A stretch of 64,000 nt of DNA. Origin: Verrucosispora sp. WMMD573. GTDB lineage: Bacteria > Actinomycetota > Actinomycetes > Mycobacteriales > Micromonosporaceae. The position numbers and the translations under genes are program-made. The notes beneath the pieces are model-generated. The model made no database searches and had not been told where the DNA came from. It saw only the letters and a program-made list of their open reading frames with translations. The stretch spans positions 1,054,001 to 1,118,000 of the forward strand of contig NZ_CP114901.1 of assembly GCF_027497175.1 (NCBI RefSeq). Direction: 5' to 3'. Within the stretch, counting starts at the first letter, position 1. Each line of letters starts with the position of its first letter. Below, piece after piece: positions 10,578 through 19,479 of the stretch.

Positions 10578-12053
10578 TCAGCCGCTGGTGAGCGTGGGCG
10601 AGGCTAGGCCGTTGAGGCCCCGGCCGGCCAGGCACCGGTAGGTGGGGTCGATGTCCGCGTCAGCCGGCGGTAGCACCTCAAGATTCCATCCCGCCGCCTG
10701 ACGCATCCCGCTGACCAGGCGGAACGTCTCCTCGTTGCAGATCTGGCGCACTCCGGGATCCGCGACGATCTCGTCGTGGCCGGCATCGGCCAGCGCGGCC
10801 GGCAACTTCCCCTGGGCGTAGCTCTCCCAGGTGTGCCGGGTGTCGCAGGGCATTCGGCTGGCCTCGGCCCGCTGGCCACGCACCTGCACCGGCCCGAAGC
10901 ACTCCAACTCCGCGGCACACTGGGCACCCGCGGGAAGCACCTCCTGGTGAGTGGCACAGCCCGGGCGCAGCATCCCGGTGGCCGCCGGGCGCGCCGGCAT
11001 GCTCGGCTGTGGCGACGGTCCACCACCGGCCGCCCAGGCGCCGACACCTGCCGAGGCGGCGAGGGCGACCACCCCGGCGGCCCCGAGGAACCAGCGTCGG
11101 CGACGGCTGCGCTCGGTGGAGCCGTCCCTGGCCGGCGGGGCGGCACGGCCGGCATCCTGGCCACTGGCGGCAGCGCCGCCGATCGGTGCCGCCGCGGCGT
11201 TCGCCCCGCCGCTGGACGCGGCCGAGCCGTCCAGCGTCAGGTTGCTGAGCATGTCGCGCAGTTCCGCGGCGGACGGCCGGTCGCCGGGATCGTTGGCCAT
11301 GCCGGCACGCAGCACGTCGACCAGATCCTCCGGGATGCCGGGCAGACCGGGAATCGGCTGGTGAAACATCTCCAACACGGTCACCAGGCTCGGGTTGCGC
11401 TCGCTCTGCCAGCGCGGCGGTCGACCGTGCATGACCGCGTAGAGGGTGGCGCAGAGCGCGTAGACGTCGACGGCCGGCGAGGGCGGACTGTGGCTGAACA
11501 TCTCCGGCGGCGCGTACGCCGGGGTGAGCACCTCCAGCGCGACGGAAGCGTCCCGCATCTCGGCAACCACGGCGAGCCCGAAGTCCGCCAGTACCGCCGG
11601 GTTGAAGTGCGAGTGGAGGATGTTGGCCGGCTTGACGTCGCGGTGCAGGACCCCGGCCGCGTGTGAGTGGGCGATGGCGTCCGCGATCTTGACGCCGAGA
11701 TCCCGGGCCTCGACGGCGCCCAGCGGTGAGTTGCGCATCCGCTCGGCGTACGAGCCGTCGCAGAGTTCCATGATCAGGTAAGGGTGCTGGTCGATGGTGA
11801 CCCCGACGTCGAACAGGTCGACCACGTGCGGGTGCGACGACATCCGACCGGCGGCACGCGCCTCGCGCAGAAAACGGGCCTGGTCCCGGTCGCTGGCCAG
11901 GGTCCGGTTCTCCACCTTGACGGCGACCTCGCGGCCCACCGAGATCTGCGTCGCCCGGTAGACCGTGGCGTAGCCACCCCGGGCAAAGACCTGCAAATCA
12001 GTCAGACCGGGCACGATGGGCGTCGGCAGGGCGCCGGGCGGGGTGTCGGTCAC
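10578..12053 (-). CDS. Membrane-anchored Ser/Thr protein kinase with septum-formation-like ectodomain
   Basis: The 491-residue product has an Hanks-type kinase domain (about 20-275): glycine loop ARGGYATVYRA, Lys46 in REVAVKVENR, catalytic HRDVKPANIL with Asp139, DFG at 157-159 and an APPE motif. After an Ala/Gly-rich linker a single helix (321-343) spans the membrane, and a Cys-containing extracellular domain with CDTRHTWESYAQG resembles the septum-formation domain family. The GTG at 12053 is preferred: an upstream ATG at 12098 would leave the stop of the neighbouring gene (12085) inside this gene, and the chosen start opens at the normal distance before the kinase fold. Substrates are unknown. 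Confidence 0.88.
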   Translation of the reverse strand: MTDTPPGALPTPIVPGLTDLQVFARGGYATVYRATQISVGREVAVKVENRTLASDRDQARFLREARAAGRMSSHPHVVDLFDVGVTIDQHPYLIMELCDGSYAERMRNSPLGAVEARDLGVKIADAIAHSHAAGVLHRDVKPANILHSHFNPAVLADFGLAVVAEMRDASVALEVLTPAYAPPEMFSHSPPSPAVDVYALCATLYAVMHGRPPRWQSERNPSLVTVLEMFHQPIPGLPGIPEDLVDVLRAGMANDPGDRPSAAELRDMLSNLTLDGSAASSGGANAAAAPIGGAAASGQDAGRAAPPARDGSTERSRRRRWFLGAAGVVALAASAGVGAWAAGGGPSPQPSMPARPAATGMLRPGCATHQEVLPAGAQCAAELECFGPVQVRGQRAEASRMPCDTRHTWESYAQGKLPAALADAGHDEIVADPGVRQICNEETFRLVSGMRQAAGWNLEVLPPADADIDPTYRCLAGRGLNGLASPTLTSG

Positions 12054-12084
12054 AATCTCGAAAATACCGAACTCTGCCGGCCGC

Positions 12085-12621
12085 TCAGCGAACCGCATCG
12101 GTGGCCGGCCCCACACCCGACGTTCCGGCACCGCGCCGGTCGTCTTCCTGATCCGATTCGTCCGCAGTCGATCCGTTCCCGCCCGCCGGAGCGATCACGC
12201 CGGACCGACCCGTCATGCCAGCGGACCGCCGCGCGTCCCACCAGAGCCCGACGGCGGTCGCCACCGCGCCAAGGCCCTCCCAGGCCGCCACCCCGAAGAA
12301 CCGCCCAGGTGCCACGTCGGCCAGCACCGCGAGGGTGAAAACCGTGAACGTGACCAGCCGGAACACCACGGTGAAACGGTAGAAGGCGCGCCACTCGGTG
12401 GCTGCGGCGAGCAGGTAGTAGACCCCCATGTTGAACGAGGCCATCGAGGAGGCCGTCACGAAGACACCCGTGTAATCGCCCGATGCCCGGCTCTGCGGGA
12501 TCTCGAAGCCGAGCATCCGCAGCAGCGCCTCCGGCCAGAGCAGGCCGACCGCCCCCATCACCAGCGCCAGCACGCCGAACACCGCGATCGTCCACCCCGC
12601 GACCGAACGCGGCAGCCTCAT
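12085..12621 (-). CDS. Four-helix membrane protein, unknown
   Basis: The 178-residue product has about four hydrophobic segments (roughly 9-33, 50-72, 80-100 and 107-128) and a polar, Gly/Asp-rich C-terminal tail. The pattern and length resemble small DUF4345-like membrane proteins, but I am not sure of that family. It starts at an ATG preceded by GGGGGGCGAAG and ends 31 bases before the kinase GTG in the same direction, so it may be co-transcribed with the kinase. Confidence 0.75.
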   Translation of the reverse strand: MRLPRSVAGWTIAVFGVLALVMGAVGLLWPEALLRMLGFEIPQSRASGDYTGVFVTASSMASFNMGVYYLLAAATEWRAFYRFTVVFRLVTFTVFTLAVLADVAPGRFFGVAAWEGLGAVATAVGLWWDARRSAGMTGRSGVIAPAGGNGSTADESDQEDDRRGAGTSGVGPATDAVR

Positions 12622-12844
12622 CTTCGCCCCCCTCGACGGCGCGACCGACGACAGCGACGGCCGCGTGCACCCGTCACGCTAGCGGCCAGCCCCGACCGAC
12701 CACATCCCCGAAACCGTCAGATTCGCACCGGCCACCGATCCACCGGACGGATCGGGCCGAGAGCACCCGGCCCGTTCCTCGACAGCGGGCGACAGCGGCA
12801 GCGCCGCCGAGGGCGGGGCACGCCGACGTCGCGGGCGGGTGCGG

Positions 12845-15800
12845 TCAGCCGGGGGTACGCAGCCGGTTCAGCAGCGCCTCCGCGGCGGCCCGCTCACTGC
12901 GCTGCTCGGTGGCGTACGCCAGCCGGACGGCGTCCTCGGCGCTGGCCTTCGCCTCCGCCGGCCGGCCGCACGCGGCCAGCGCCTCGGCCAGCACGCTCGC
13001 CGCGACCACCTGGCTGCGGACGTCCTCGGCCTGCACCCGCACCGCTCGGTGGGCCCAGTCCAGCGCCTGTTCGCGCTGGCCGTGAGCGAGCAGGGCCGAG
13101 GCGTAACGCGCCATCGACTGCCGGCGGGAGAAGAGTAGGGACGGGGTGGTGGCCGCCATCGTGGCGACCGGAGCGAGCAGGCCGACCGCGGTACCCGAGT
13201 CGCCGGCCGCCAACCGGGCGGTGGCCAGCAGCACCCGGGGAGCGACCTGGGCCGGTGCCTGCGGATTGTGCGGTTCCACAGTGGTGAGCACCGCGCGGGC
13301 GTGCCGCTCGGCGCCGGCCACGTCACCCATCTCCAAGGCGACGAAGCCGCGCAGCGTACCCGCCATCCCGGTGAGCAGCGGGTGACCGGTCCGGTGACCG
13401 TACGCGAGCGCGTCGGTGAGCAGGTCCGCGGCGTGCTCCGGCTCGCCCAGCCCTCGGGCGACCACGCCCCGGACCACAAGCGCAAAGCCCTGCCCCCAGT
13501 CGTCCGAGGCGGCGGCGAAGTCCCGGTACGCCCGCCGGGCCTCCCGGTCAGCATCGACCAACTCGCCCAGCTCGGCGTTGGCGTACGCGTCGACCGCCCG
13601 CAGGGTACCCACCGCCCACGCCTCACCCACCCGTTCACCGAACGGCAGGAAGACCCGGGCCAGCCGGCGCGCCTCCCGCAACCGACCGGCCAGCAGCCGG
13701 GCAAAGGCGGTGGTGCCGCGCAGCCACGCCCGTCCGTACGGGTCCTTCAGCTCGGCGAAGAGCCGGGCGGCGCGGCCGAGCACCGCGTCCGTGCCGGCGA
13801 AGTCGCCCCGGGTGGTGGTCACCCACGCGAGGTTCTGCAACGACCACGCCTGCCCCCGGCGGTCCCCCGCACCCAGGCTCACCTGGTACGCCGCCGCCAG
13901 CCGGCTGCTGGCCTGGCCCAGCCGGCCGACCAGGAAGTCGGTCATGCCCAGCCGGCGCATCGCAGACGCACGCAGGGTGGGCAGGTCGGCGTCGCCGGCC
14001 ACCTGAAGCGCCTCCCGCCAGCAGGACTCGGCCCGCCGTAGATCACCCATCACCTGCTGGGCCTGCCCGGCGAGCAGCAGGGCGCTGGCCCGCGTCGCCG
14101 GGTCTCCCACGTTCGCGGCGATCTTCTCGGCCGAGGCCAGCGCGTCGGTGGCCCGACCGACCTGGAGCAGCGCCCGGGCGTGCGCCACCCGGTCGACCGC
14201 GGGAATTCCGTCGCGGGCCAGTTCGGCGGCGCGTTCGGCGTACTCGACGGCCAGTGCCGGCTCTCCCGCGTGCAGGGCCCGGCGGGTGGCCCGGCCGAGC
14301 GCCGCCACGCCCAGCGGCGCGACCGCCCGGGCCGGCGCGTCCGGACGTAGCGTGACCGCGTCGGCCAGCGCGGTGGCCCGCTCGACGTGCTCGGCCACGA
14401 AGTCGTCCCGGGCGGCCTCCGGGAAGCCGCCCGGGCCGGTCCCGATGCCGCTCGGACTGGCGTCCTCGGTCACCGGAGCCGCCCAGCGGGCCAGCGCGGC
14501 GTGCCGTTCCGCCAGCTCCGCCTTGCTGATCCCGGAGTACGCGGCCTCCCGCATCAGCGGGGTGGCGAAGGCGTACCCGCTGCGGGTGCGGTGCAGCATC
14601 CGGCGTTGCAGCAACTCCTCCACGGCTCGTTCCAGCTCGACGGCGGCGACGGCGGCCGGGCGGCCGTCACTGGCGGTGCGCTGCTCCCGCAACGCCTCCA
14701 GCGCACCGTCGGGCACGGTGTCGCCGACCACCGCGGCGTCCCGCAGCACCGAGCGGGCCTCCGCCGGTAGGGCGTCGATCCGGGCGGCGAGCACCGCCGC
14801 GAGGTCCCGGGAAAGCAGTCGGCTGCCCAGTGAGCCCGGTGCCAGCCGCCAGGTGTTGCGTGCTCCGGCGGTGAGTGCCCCGCGCTCCATCAGCAGGGTG
14901 ACCAGCTCTGCCAGGTAGAACGGGTTGCCCTGGGCGGTGGCGAGCAACCGGTCGGCGTCGGCCTGGGGCAGCCGCCCACCGCCGAGGTAACTGGTCAGCA
15001 ACCGGGCCGCGTCGGCACCACGCAACGGCGGCAGCGGCTGCACCTCGGCGTCGGATACCCGGGCCAACGTGCCGGCGGTACGGACCAGTTCGGGTCGACC
15101 GAGCAGCAGCACCAGCACCGGACCGGCGAGCCGGGACAGCGTGACCTCCAACGCGCCGATGGTCTCCGCGGTGGCGTCGTGCAGATCGTCCACGATCACC
15201 ACCAGCGGCGCCTCCTCGGCGAGCGCACTGAGCAGGTCGGCCACCGCGTTGGGCACCGCGTCGACGTCGGCCGGCGTCTGGGCGGTGCTCCACTCGCCCT
15301 GGTCCGTCGGGCCACCGGCGGGGAGTTCCGCGTACCCGAGCAGCGCCAGCAGCTGGTCGGTGGCGACCGGGGCCGGCTCCGTCCGGACCCGGTTGAGCCG
15401 TTGTCCGAGCCGACGCAGCCGCTCCTCCACAGCTGCCCGGGTGACCGCGGTCGCGGCGTCGTTCGGCAATCCCGTCGCGGCGCGCACCAGATCGGCGAGG
15501 GGTGCCAGTCGACGCCGCTCGCCGAACGCCGCACAGCGCACCGAGAGCACCCGGGCGCCGGTGTGCGCCGCGTACCGGCCGGGACCGACGTCGTAGCCGG
15601 CGGCGAGGCGTTCCACCTCGGCGGCGAACCGGGACTTGCCGATGCCCGCCTCCGCAGTCATCAGCAGCACCCGGGGCTCGGCACGGTCGATCACCTCGGC
15701 GAGCCGGCCCGCCACCCGGCCGATCTCGGTCTCCCGACCCACGAACGGCGCCTCGTCGCCCAGACCCGAGCGGGTGCCGGGCGCGTCCAGCAGACCGAGC

Positions 15801-16432
15801 AGCTCGTACGCCTCGACCGGCTCGCGCTTGCCCTTGAGCCGCAGCGGTCGCAGCGCCCGCCAACTCGCGACGTGCCGGGTCGCCGCGGCGGTACGCCCAC
15901 CGGCGTAGACCGCACCGACGGCGGCGGCGTCGGCCAGCCGGGCGGCGGTGTTCACCGTGTCGCCGATGACGGTGTACTCGATGGCGGCCTGGATGCCGGC
16001 GATCACGTCACCCGTGTTGAGCCCGACCCGCAATCCCAGCGGCGCGCCGCCGCCCCGCTCGTCGTCGAGCACCCGGCGCACCGCACGCTGCATCGACAAC
16101 GCGGCGCGTACCGCCCGCTCGGCGTCGTCCTCGTGCGCCACGGGAGCACCGAAGACCGCCATGATCCCGTCACCGGTCAGCTTGTCGACGTGCCCGCCGA
16201 AGGTCTTGACCGCCCCGGCCAGCGCGGCCAGCACCCGGTCGGTGACCGCGCCGACGCGTTCCGGGTCGAGATCCTCCGACCAGGAGGTGAAGTCGGACAG
16301 GTCGCCGAAGAGCACGGTCACCACCCGGCGCTCGGCTGCCGGCAGGGTCGCGGCGGCCGGCAGCGCGGCGCCGCAGTTGTGGCAGAACCGGGCGCCGGGC
16401 ACGGCGACGGTTCCGCACACCGGGCAGGTCAC
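12845..16432 (-). CDS. Zinc-ribbon/class III cyclase/AAA ATPase/TPR regulator
   Basis: This 1195-residue protein is a large regulator. It opens with a zinc ribbon (Cys3, 6, 17, 20), followed by a class III nucleotide cyclase domain (about 35-215) with metal aspartates in LFGDLSDF (Asp44) and LTGDGIMAVFG (Asp88) and the NTAARL segment. An ATPase domain starts near 228 with Walker A in TAEAGIGKSRF (261-267) and VVIVDDLHD as Walker B. The remaining half is alpha-helical TPR-like. The GTG overlaps the stop of the MBL hydrolase gene as GTGA and starts directly at the ribbon. Cyclase activity is plausible since metal and transition-state residues are kept; product and ligand are unknown. Confidence 0.9.
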   Translation of the reverse strand: MTCPVCGTVAVPGARFCHNCGAALPAAATLPAAERRVVTVLFGDLSDFTSWSEDLDPERVGAVTDRVLAALAGAVKTFGGHVDKLTGDGIMAVFGAPVAHEDDAERAVRAALSMQRAVRRVLDDERGGGAPLGLRVGLNTGDVIAGIQAAIEYTVIGDTVNTAARLADAAAVGAVYAGGRTAAATRHVASWRALRPLRLKGKREPVEAYELLGLLDAPGTRSGLGDEAPFVGRETEIGRVAGRLAEVIDRAEPRVLLMTAEAGIGKSRFAAEVERLAAGYDVGPGRYAAHTGARVLSVRCAAFGERRRLAPLADLVRAATGLPNDAATAVTRAAVEERLRRLGQRLNRVRTEPAPVATDQLLALLGYAELPAGGPTDQGEWSTAQTPADVDAVPNAVADLLSALAEEAPLVVIVDDLHDATAETIGALEVTLSRLAGPVLVLLLGRPELVRTAGTLARVSDAEVQPLPPLRGADAARLLTSYLGGGRLPQADADRLLATAQGNPFYLAELVTLLMERGALTAGARNTWRLAPGSLGSRLLSRDLAAVLAARIDALPAEARSVLRDAAVVGDTVPDGALEALREQRTASDGRPAAVAAVELERAVEELLQRRMLHRTRSGYAFATPLMREAAYSGISKAELAERHAALARWAAPVTEDASPSGIGTGPGGFPEAARDDFVAEHVERATALADAVTLRPDAPARAVAPLGVAALGRATRRALHAGEPALAVEYAERAAELARDGIPAVDRVAHARALLQVGRATDALASAEKIAANVGDPATRASALLLAGQAQQVMGDLRRAESCWREALQVAGDADLPTLRASAMRRLGMTDFLVGRLGQASSRLAAAYQVSLGAGDRRGQAWSLQNLAWVTTTRGDFAGTDAVLGRAARLFAELKDPYGRAWLRGTTAFARLLAGRLREARRLARVFLPFGERVGEAWAVGTLRAVDAYANAELGELVDADREARRAYRDFAAASDDWGQGFALVVRGVVARGLGEPEHAADLLTDALAYGHRTGHPLLTGMAGTLRGFVALEMGDVAGAERHARAVLTTVEPHNPQAPAQVAPRVLLATARLAAGDSGTAVGLLAPVATMAATTPSLLFSRRQSMARYASALLAHGQREQALDWAHRAVRVQAEDVRSQVVAASVLAEALAACGRPAEAKASAEDAVRLAYATEQRSERAAAEALLNRLRTPG

Positions 16433-17244
16433 GCTGGATCCAACCTCGCGCCGCCGCCGTCGGATTCCCGGCCCAGGTATTCGAGTTGGGCGCGCACCGA
16501 CCATTCCGCCGCCCACCACAGCGACCGGTCGACATCGGCGTAGACCGCCGCGACCACTTCGGCCGCGGTCCGGGCGCCCGCGTCCAGTGCCGTGCGGACC
16601 TGGTCCAGGCGGGCACGGCGATGGGCGAGGTAGAACTCGGCGGCGGCGCCGCAGTCGGCCAGCGCCGGGCCGTGCCCGGGCAACGCCGGTGTTCCCCGGT
16701 ACGTCGAGAGCAGCTCCAGGCTGGCCAGGTAGTCGCCGAGATGCCCGTCCGGGTGCGCGACGACGGTGGTGCCCCGGCCGAGGATCGTGTCACCGGTGAG
16801 CACCACCCGCTGGCCGTTCCGCTCGGCCAGGAAACAGACCGAGTCGGCGGTGTGCCCGGGGGTGGCGAGCAGGCGGATCTCCAGGCCGAAGCCGCTCGTG
16901 TCCGGCCCCGCACCGGTCAGCGGCTCACCGCCGATGGTGTGCGCCGGGTCAGCGGCGAGAACGGCGGCTCCATCGAGCAGGTCGTGCAGGCGGGCCGAGC
17001 CCTCGGTGTGGTCCGGGTGGCCGTGGGTGATCAGCACCAGCCCGATCGGCCCCTGCGCGACGATCGCCGCCAGGTGCGCCTCGTCCGCCGGTCCCGGGTC
17101 GACCACCACGGCCGGCTCACCGGGCCCGGCCCGCAGCAGCCAGGTGTTGGTGCCGTCAAGCGTCATCGGCCCCGGGTTGGGTGCCCGCAGCAGCGCCGCC
17201 CAGTCCGGCAGTTCGCTGGCGAGTGCGGTCACCGCCCCCGTCAC
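16429..17244 (-). CDS. MBL-fold metallohydrolase
   Basis: A 271-residue metallo-beta-lactamase-fold hydrolase with the zinc motif ITHGHPDHTEG and the family segment PMTLDGTNTWLL near the N-terminus. The GTG at 17244 is favoured because GGGAGGG lies just upstream; an ATG at 17256 and a GTG at 17232 are alternatives. It is translationally coupled to the cyclase/ATPase gene. The order MBL hydrolase, RidA, DUF4177 followed by two Get3-like ATPases is also that of Rv3677c to Rv3680 in M. tuberculosis. The substrate is unknown; homologues are annotated as glyoxalase II-like. Confidence 0.88.
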   Translation of the reverse strand: MTGAVTALASELPDWAALLRAPNPGPMTLDGTNTWLLRAGPGEPAVVVDPGPADEAHLAAIVAQGPIGLVLITHGHPDHTEGSARLHDLLDGAAVLAADPAHTIGGEPLTGAGPDTSGFGLEIRLLATPGHTADSVCFLAERNGQRVVLTGDTILGRGTTVVAHPDGHLGDYLASLELLSTYRGTPALPGHGPALADCGAAAEFYLAHRRARLDQVRTALDAGARTAAEVVAAVYADVDRSLWWAAEWSVRAQLEYLGRESDGGGARLDPA

Positions 17245-17290
17245 ATGCCCTCCCATGGCTGCGATCGTACGACCCCACGAACGCAGCCCC

Positions 17291-17362
17291 GCGATCTTGC
17301 AGTTCCGGTCCCCGATTCGTCCTCGTTAGAGGTCTTCGTCCGGTCGGAAACTGCAAGATCGC
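17291..17362. repeat. Long inverted repeat (REP-like or terminator)
   Basis: GCGATCTTGCAGTT (17291-17304) is exactly repeated in inverse at 17349-17362; the match extends a few bases with one bulge. The 44-base loop holds no gene. It lies downstream of RidA and upstream of the MBL hydrolase gene, so it may end RidA transcription, but it lacks a T run and looks like a REP-type intergenic element. Confidence 0.75.
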
Positions 17363-17368
17363 GGCAGG

Positions 17369-17839
17369 TCAGGAGACCTCGACGATGACCTCGACCTCCA
17401 CCGGCGCGTCCAGCGGGAGTTCCGCGACACCGACGGCCGACCGGGCGTGCCGTCCCGCCTCGCCGAAGACGGTTCCGAACAGGTCCGACGCGCCGTTGAT
17501 GACGCCCGGCTGCCCGGTGAAGCCGGCGGCGCTGGCCACGAAGCCGGTCAGCTTCACGACCTTTACCACGTTCTCCAGACCGACAAGCGAGTCGATCGCG
17601 GCGAGCGCGTTGAGTGCGCAGCGCTGGGCCAGCTGTTTGGCCTGCTCGGCGGAGACGCCGGCGCCGACCTTGCCGGTGGCCAGCAGCTTGCCTTCGGACA
17701 TCGGCAGCTGCCCGGAGACGTACACGTGCTGCCCGGACTGCACCGCCGGCAGGTAGCTCGCCACCGGCGGCACCACCTCCGGCAGTTCCAGACCGAGTTC
17801 CGCCAGCCTGGCGTGGGGTCCGTTGGCCACGGCACTCAT
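17369..17839 (-). CDS. RidA family protein (YjgF/YER057c/UK114)
   Basis: The 156-residue product is a RidA-family protein; archetypes deaminate reactive enamine/imine intermediates of amino-acid metabolism. Family features are the YVSGQLPMS segment, ALAAIDSLVGLENVVKVVKLTGFV, and the C-terminal PVEVEVIVEV. The length matches the longer YjgF-like subgroup near whiB4 in mycobacteria (Rv3678c). The ATG overlaps the stop of a 51-residue gene upstream as ATGA. Enzymatic activity cannot be assigned from sequence; the Arg of the canonical RidA active site is not obvious (GRHARSAVGVAELP holds the nearest Arg). Confidence 0.9.
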   Translation of the reverse strand: MSAVANGPHARLAELGLELPEVVPPVASYLPAVQSGQHVYVSGQLPMSEGKLLATGKVGAGVSAEQAKQLAQRCALNALAAIDSLVGLENVVKVVKLTGFVASAAGFTGQPGVINGASDLFGTVFGEAGRHARSAVGVAELPLDAPVEVEVIVEVS

Positions 17840-17991
17840 GCCTTCGGGCGCTTCAGGTAGGCGACGAGTTGCTCCGGGTTCGGCCCGGGCACGACGGAGA
17901 CGAGTTCCCAGCCGTCCTCACCCCAGTTGTCGAGGATCTGCTTGGTCGCGTGGACCAGCAGCGGGACGGTGGCGTATTCCCACTTCTGCAT
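17836..17991 (-). CDS. DUF4177-type 51-residue protein
   Basis: A 51-residue protein, MQKWEYATVPLL... with NWGEDGWELVSVVP and a C-terminal AYLKRPKA, fits DUF4177 (the WEY...GW(E)LV pattern). It begins at an ATG at 17991 and its TGA overlaps the RidA ATG as ATGA, so the two are co-translated. A similar short gene (Rv3678A) sits in the same place in mycobacteria. Function is unknown. Confidence 0.85.
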   Translation of the reverse strand: MQKWEYATVPLLVHATKQILDNWGEDGWELVSVVPGPNPEQLVAYLKRPKA

Positions 17992-18035
17992 CGGTGAAGG
18001 GCTCCCTCGGTGGCATGGACACTTCGCGACACAGC

Positions 18036-18530
18036 CTACGGTCCGCCGGACGGCCGGGACGCGGGACGCTGTTCAGCATCGGGCCACTGCTCGGGAACGG
18101 CCCGTTGCTCGGCTGCCGGCGACAGTTCGCCGCAGGGGCCGGGATGCTCGTAGGGCTGGGGGCAGCGCGTGCGGTCGGGCAGCAGCAGGTCGCAGAAGAC
18201 CCGGTGCCTGTTGTTCTGGTCGTCGGCGGTCGACACCTCGGTCTCGCCGGCGTCGAGTTCGAGCAGGAAGTTCAGCGATGTGGCCAGCCGACCGGCCAAC
18301 GCGGTGGCGGCGGCCAGATCGGTCACCCGAATGGGTAAGTGAATGACGTACCCGGGGCCGTCCTCCTCCCGCCCGCCGGTCGGCTCGGCACTCGTGACCG
18401 GGTCGACGGGGCGCCGATACGACCGCTCGTTGACTGGCAGCCGGCCGGAGGATTCTCCGCCAGCCGTCCGGCTGCCCCGCCACAACCCGGCGGGAAACTG
18501 GGCTCGGGGGGTGTTGTCCGTGTCGCGCAT
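18036..18530 (-). CDS. Conserved hypothetical, soluble
   Basis: The 164-residue product is soluble, without signal peptide. A conserved-looking core GYVIHLPIRVTDLAAATALA is followed by NRHRVFCDLLLPDRTRCPQP and a Cys-His-rich PYEHPGPCGE; the termini are low in complexity. The ATG at 18530 has GGAGG 6 bases upstream, and is preferred to a start at 18587. The gene ends 44 bases before the DUF4177 gene in the same direction and may head that operon. I do not recognise a characterised family. Confidence 0.72.
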   Translation of the reverse strand: MRDTDNTPRAQFPAGLWRGSRTAGGESSGRLPVNERSYRRPVDPVTSAEPTGGREEDGPGYVIHLPIRVTDLAAATALAGRLATSLNFLLELDAGETEVSTADDQNNRHRVFCDLLLPDRTRCPQPYEHPGPCGELSPAAEQRAVPEQWPDAEQRPASRPSGGP

Positions 18531-18856
18531 GCACTGCCTCCGGGCGTCGTACCTGGTCAAGGCGTCGCCCACCGGTCCGGGACCCATCCGCCCGGCCCGG
18601 GCCGGGGCGTGCCGGAGCGACCGTAGGACCGGGGCACCGGTCCCATCAACAGGACGCGCGCGCCCGATCGCGTTCGGTCACATTTGCGACACCCGACCAG
18701 CGAAAAGTTGATCGCGATCGCCGTACCGGACAGACCGGGCTCTCCGCAGCAGGACCGCGGACCGCTACCCTTCCGGTCTGGACGGGCGCCCGGCCCGGCC
18801 ACCCGATCCCACGCGCACCGCCTCGACGCGGTGCTGCGCCGCACCCGGGGGGACCG
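18531..18856. other. Divergent intergenic region
   Basis: This 326-base gap separates a minus-strand hypothetical gene from a plus-strand membrane protein. TACCCT at 18767-18772 is a possible plus -10 box, and GATCGCGATC at about 18712-18721 is a short palindrome. GGGGGG 5 bases before the ATG at 18857 is a ribosome-binding site. Nothing else stands out. Confidence 0.4.
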
Positions 18857-19453
18857 ATGACCCAGCCACCCGCCGGCGGCCCGACCGGCCCCACCGACCT
18901 CCCGCCGGCCGGCTCACCGGCCCAGCCCCCGCCACCGGTCACCGGCCACGGTGCGCCGCCCACGCCGCCCGAGGGCGGATATCGGCCGCAGCACTCGCCG
19001 ACCGGACCGTCGCGTAAGCGCGGGCCACTGCTGGCCTCGCTCACGCTGGCCGTGGTGCTGCTGCTCTGCGCCGGAGGCGGGGTGGCCGCCTTCCTCACCC
19101 TGCGCAACACCGAGTCGGGCGAGGGCGCACCCGATCCGTCGGTGGCGGTCGACGACTTCCTGACCGCGATCTACCAGGACCGGGACGCCGCCAAGGCGGC
19201 GGATCTGGTCTGCACCGCCGCGCGCGACCGGGACAAGATCCAGGCCAAGGTGTCGGAGGTCGAGGAATATGTCTCGACCTACCAGAATCCCCGGTTCCGC
19301 TGGGACACCCCGACCGTGGACAACGAGACCGGCGACCGGGCGACGGTCACCACCACGGTGACCGTCACCACGGCCGATGAGAAGATCGCCGATCAGGATC
19401 TGCGCTTCACGGTGATCCGTAAAACCGGCTGGTGGGTCTGCGAGGTCGCCTGA
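18857..19453 (+). CDS. Pro-rich membrane-anchored protein with NTF2-like ectodomain
   Basis: The 198-residue product has a Pro/Gly-rich cytoplasmic N-terminus of about 50 residues, a basic SRKRGP stop and one transmembrane helix (about 57-80), and an extracytoplasmic domain with VAVDDFLTAIYQDRDAAKAADLVC that resembles NTF2-like (DUF4878/Rv0361-like) domains. Two Cys lie in the ectodomain and could form a disulfide. It stands just ahead of the two Get3-like ATPase genes in the same direction. Function unknown; membrane location is well supported. Confidence 0.8.
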   Translation: MTQPPAGGPTGPTDLPPAGSPAQPPPPVTGHGAPPTPPEGGYRPQHSPTGPSRKRGPLLASLTLAVVLLLCAGGGVAAFLTLRNTESGEGAPDPSVAVDDFLTAIYQDRDAAKAADLVCTAARDRDKIQAKVSEVEEYVSTYQNPRFRWDTPTVDNETGDRATVTTTVTVTTADEKIADQDLRFTVIRKTGWWVCEVA

Positions 19454-19467
19454 GCACGCCGGATGGA

Positions 19468-19473
19468 TAGGCT
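19468..19473 (+). promoter_or_regulatory. -10 box TAGGCT for a leaderless start
   Basis: TAGGCT ends 6 bases before the GTG at 19480, and no Shine-Dalgarno sequence is present. This is the geometry of leaderless actinobacterial mRNAs. No good -35 is seen. Confidence 0.5.
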
Positions 19474-19479
19474 CGACGG

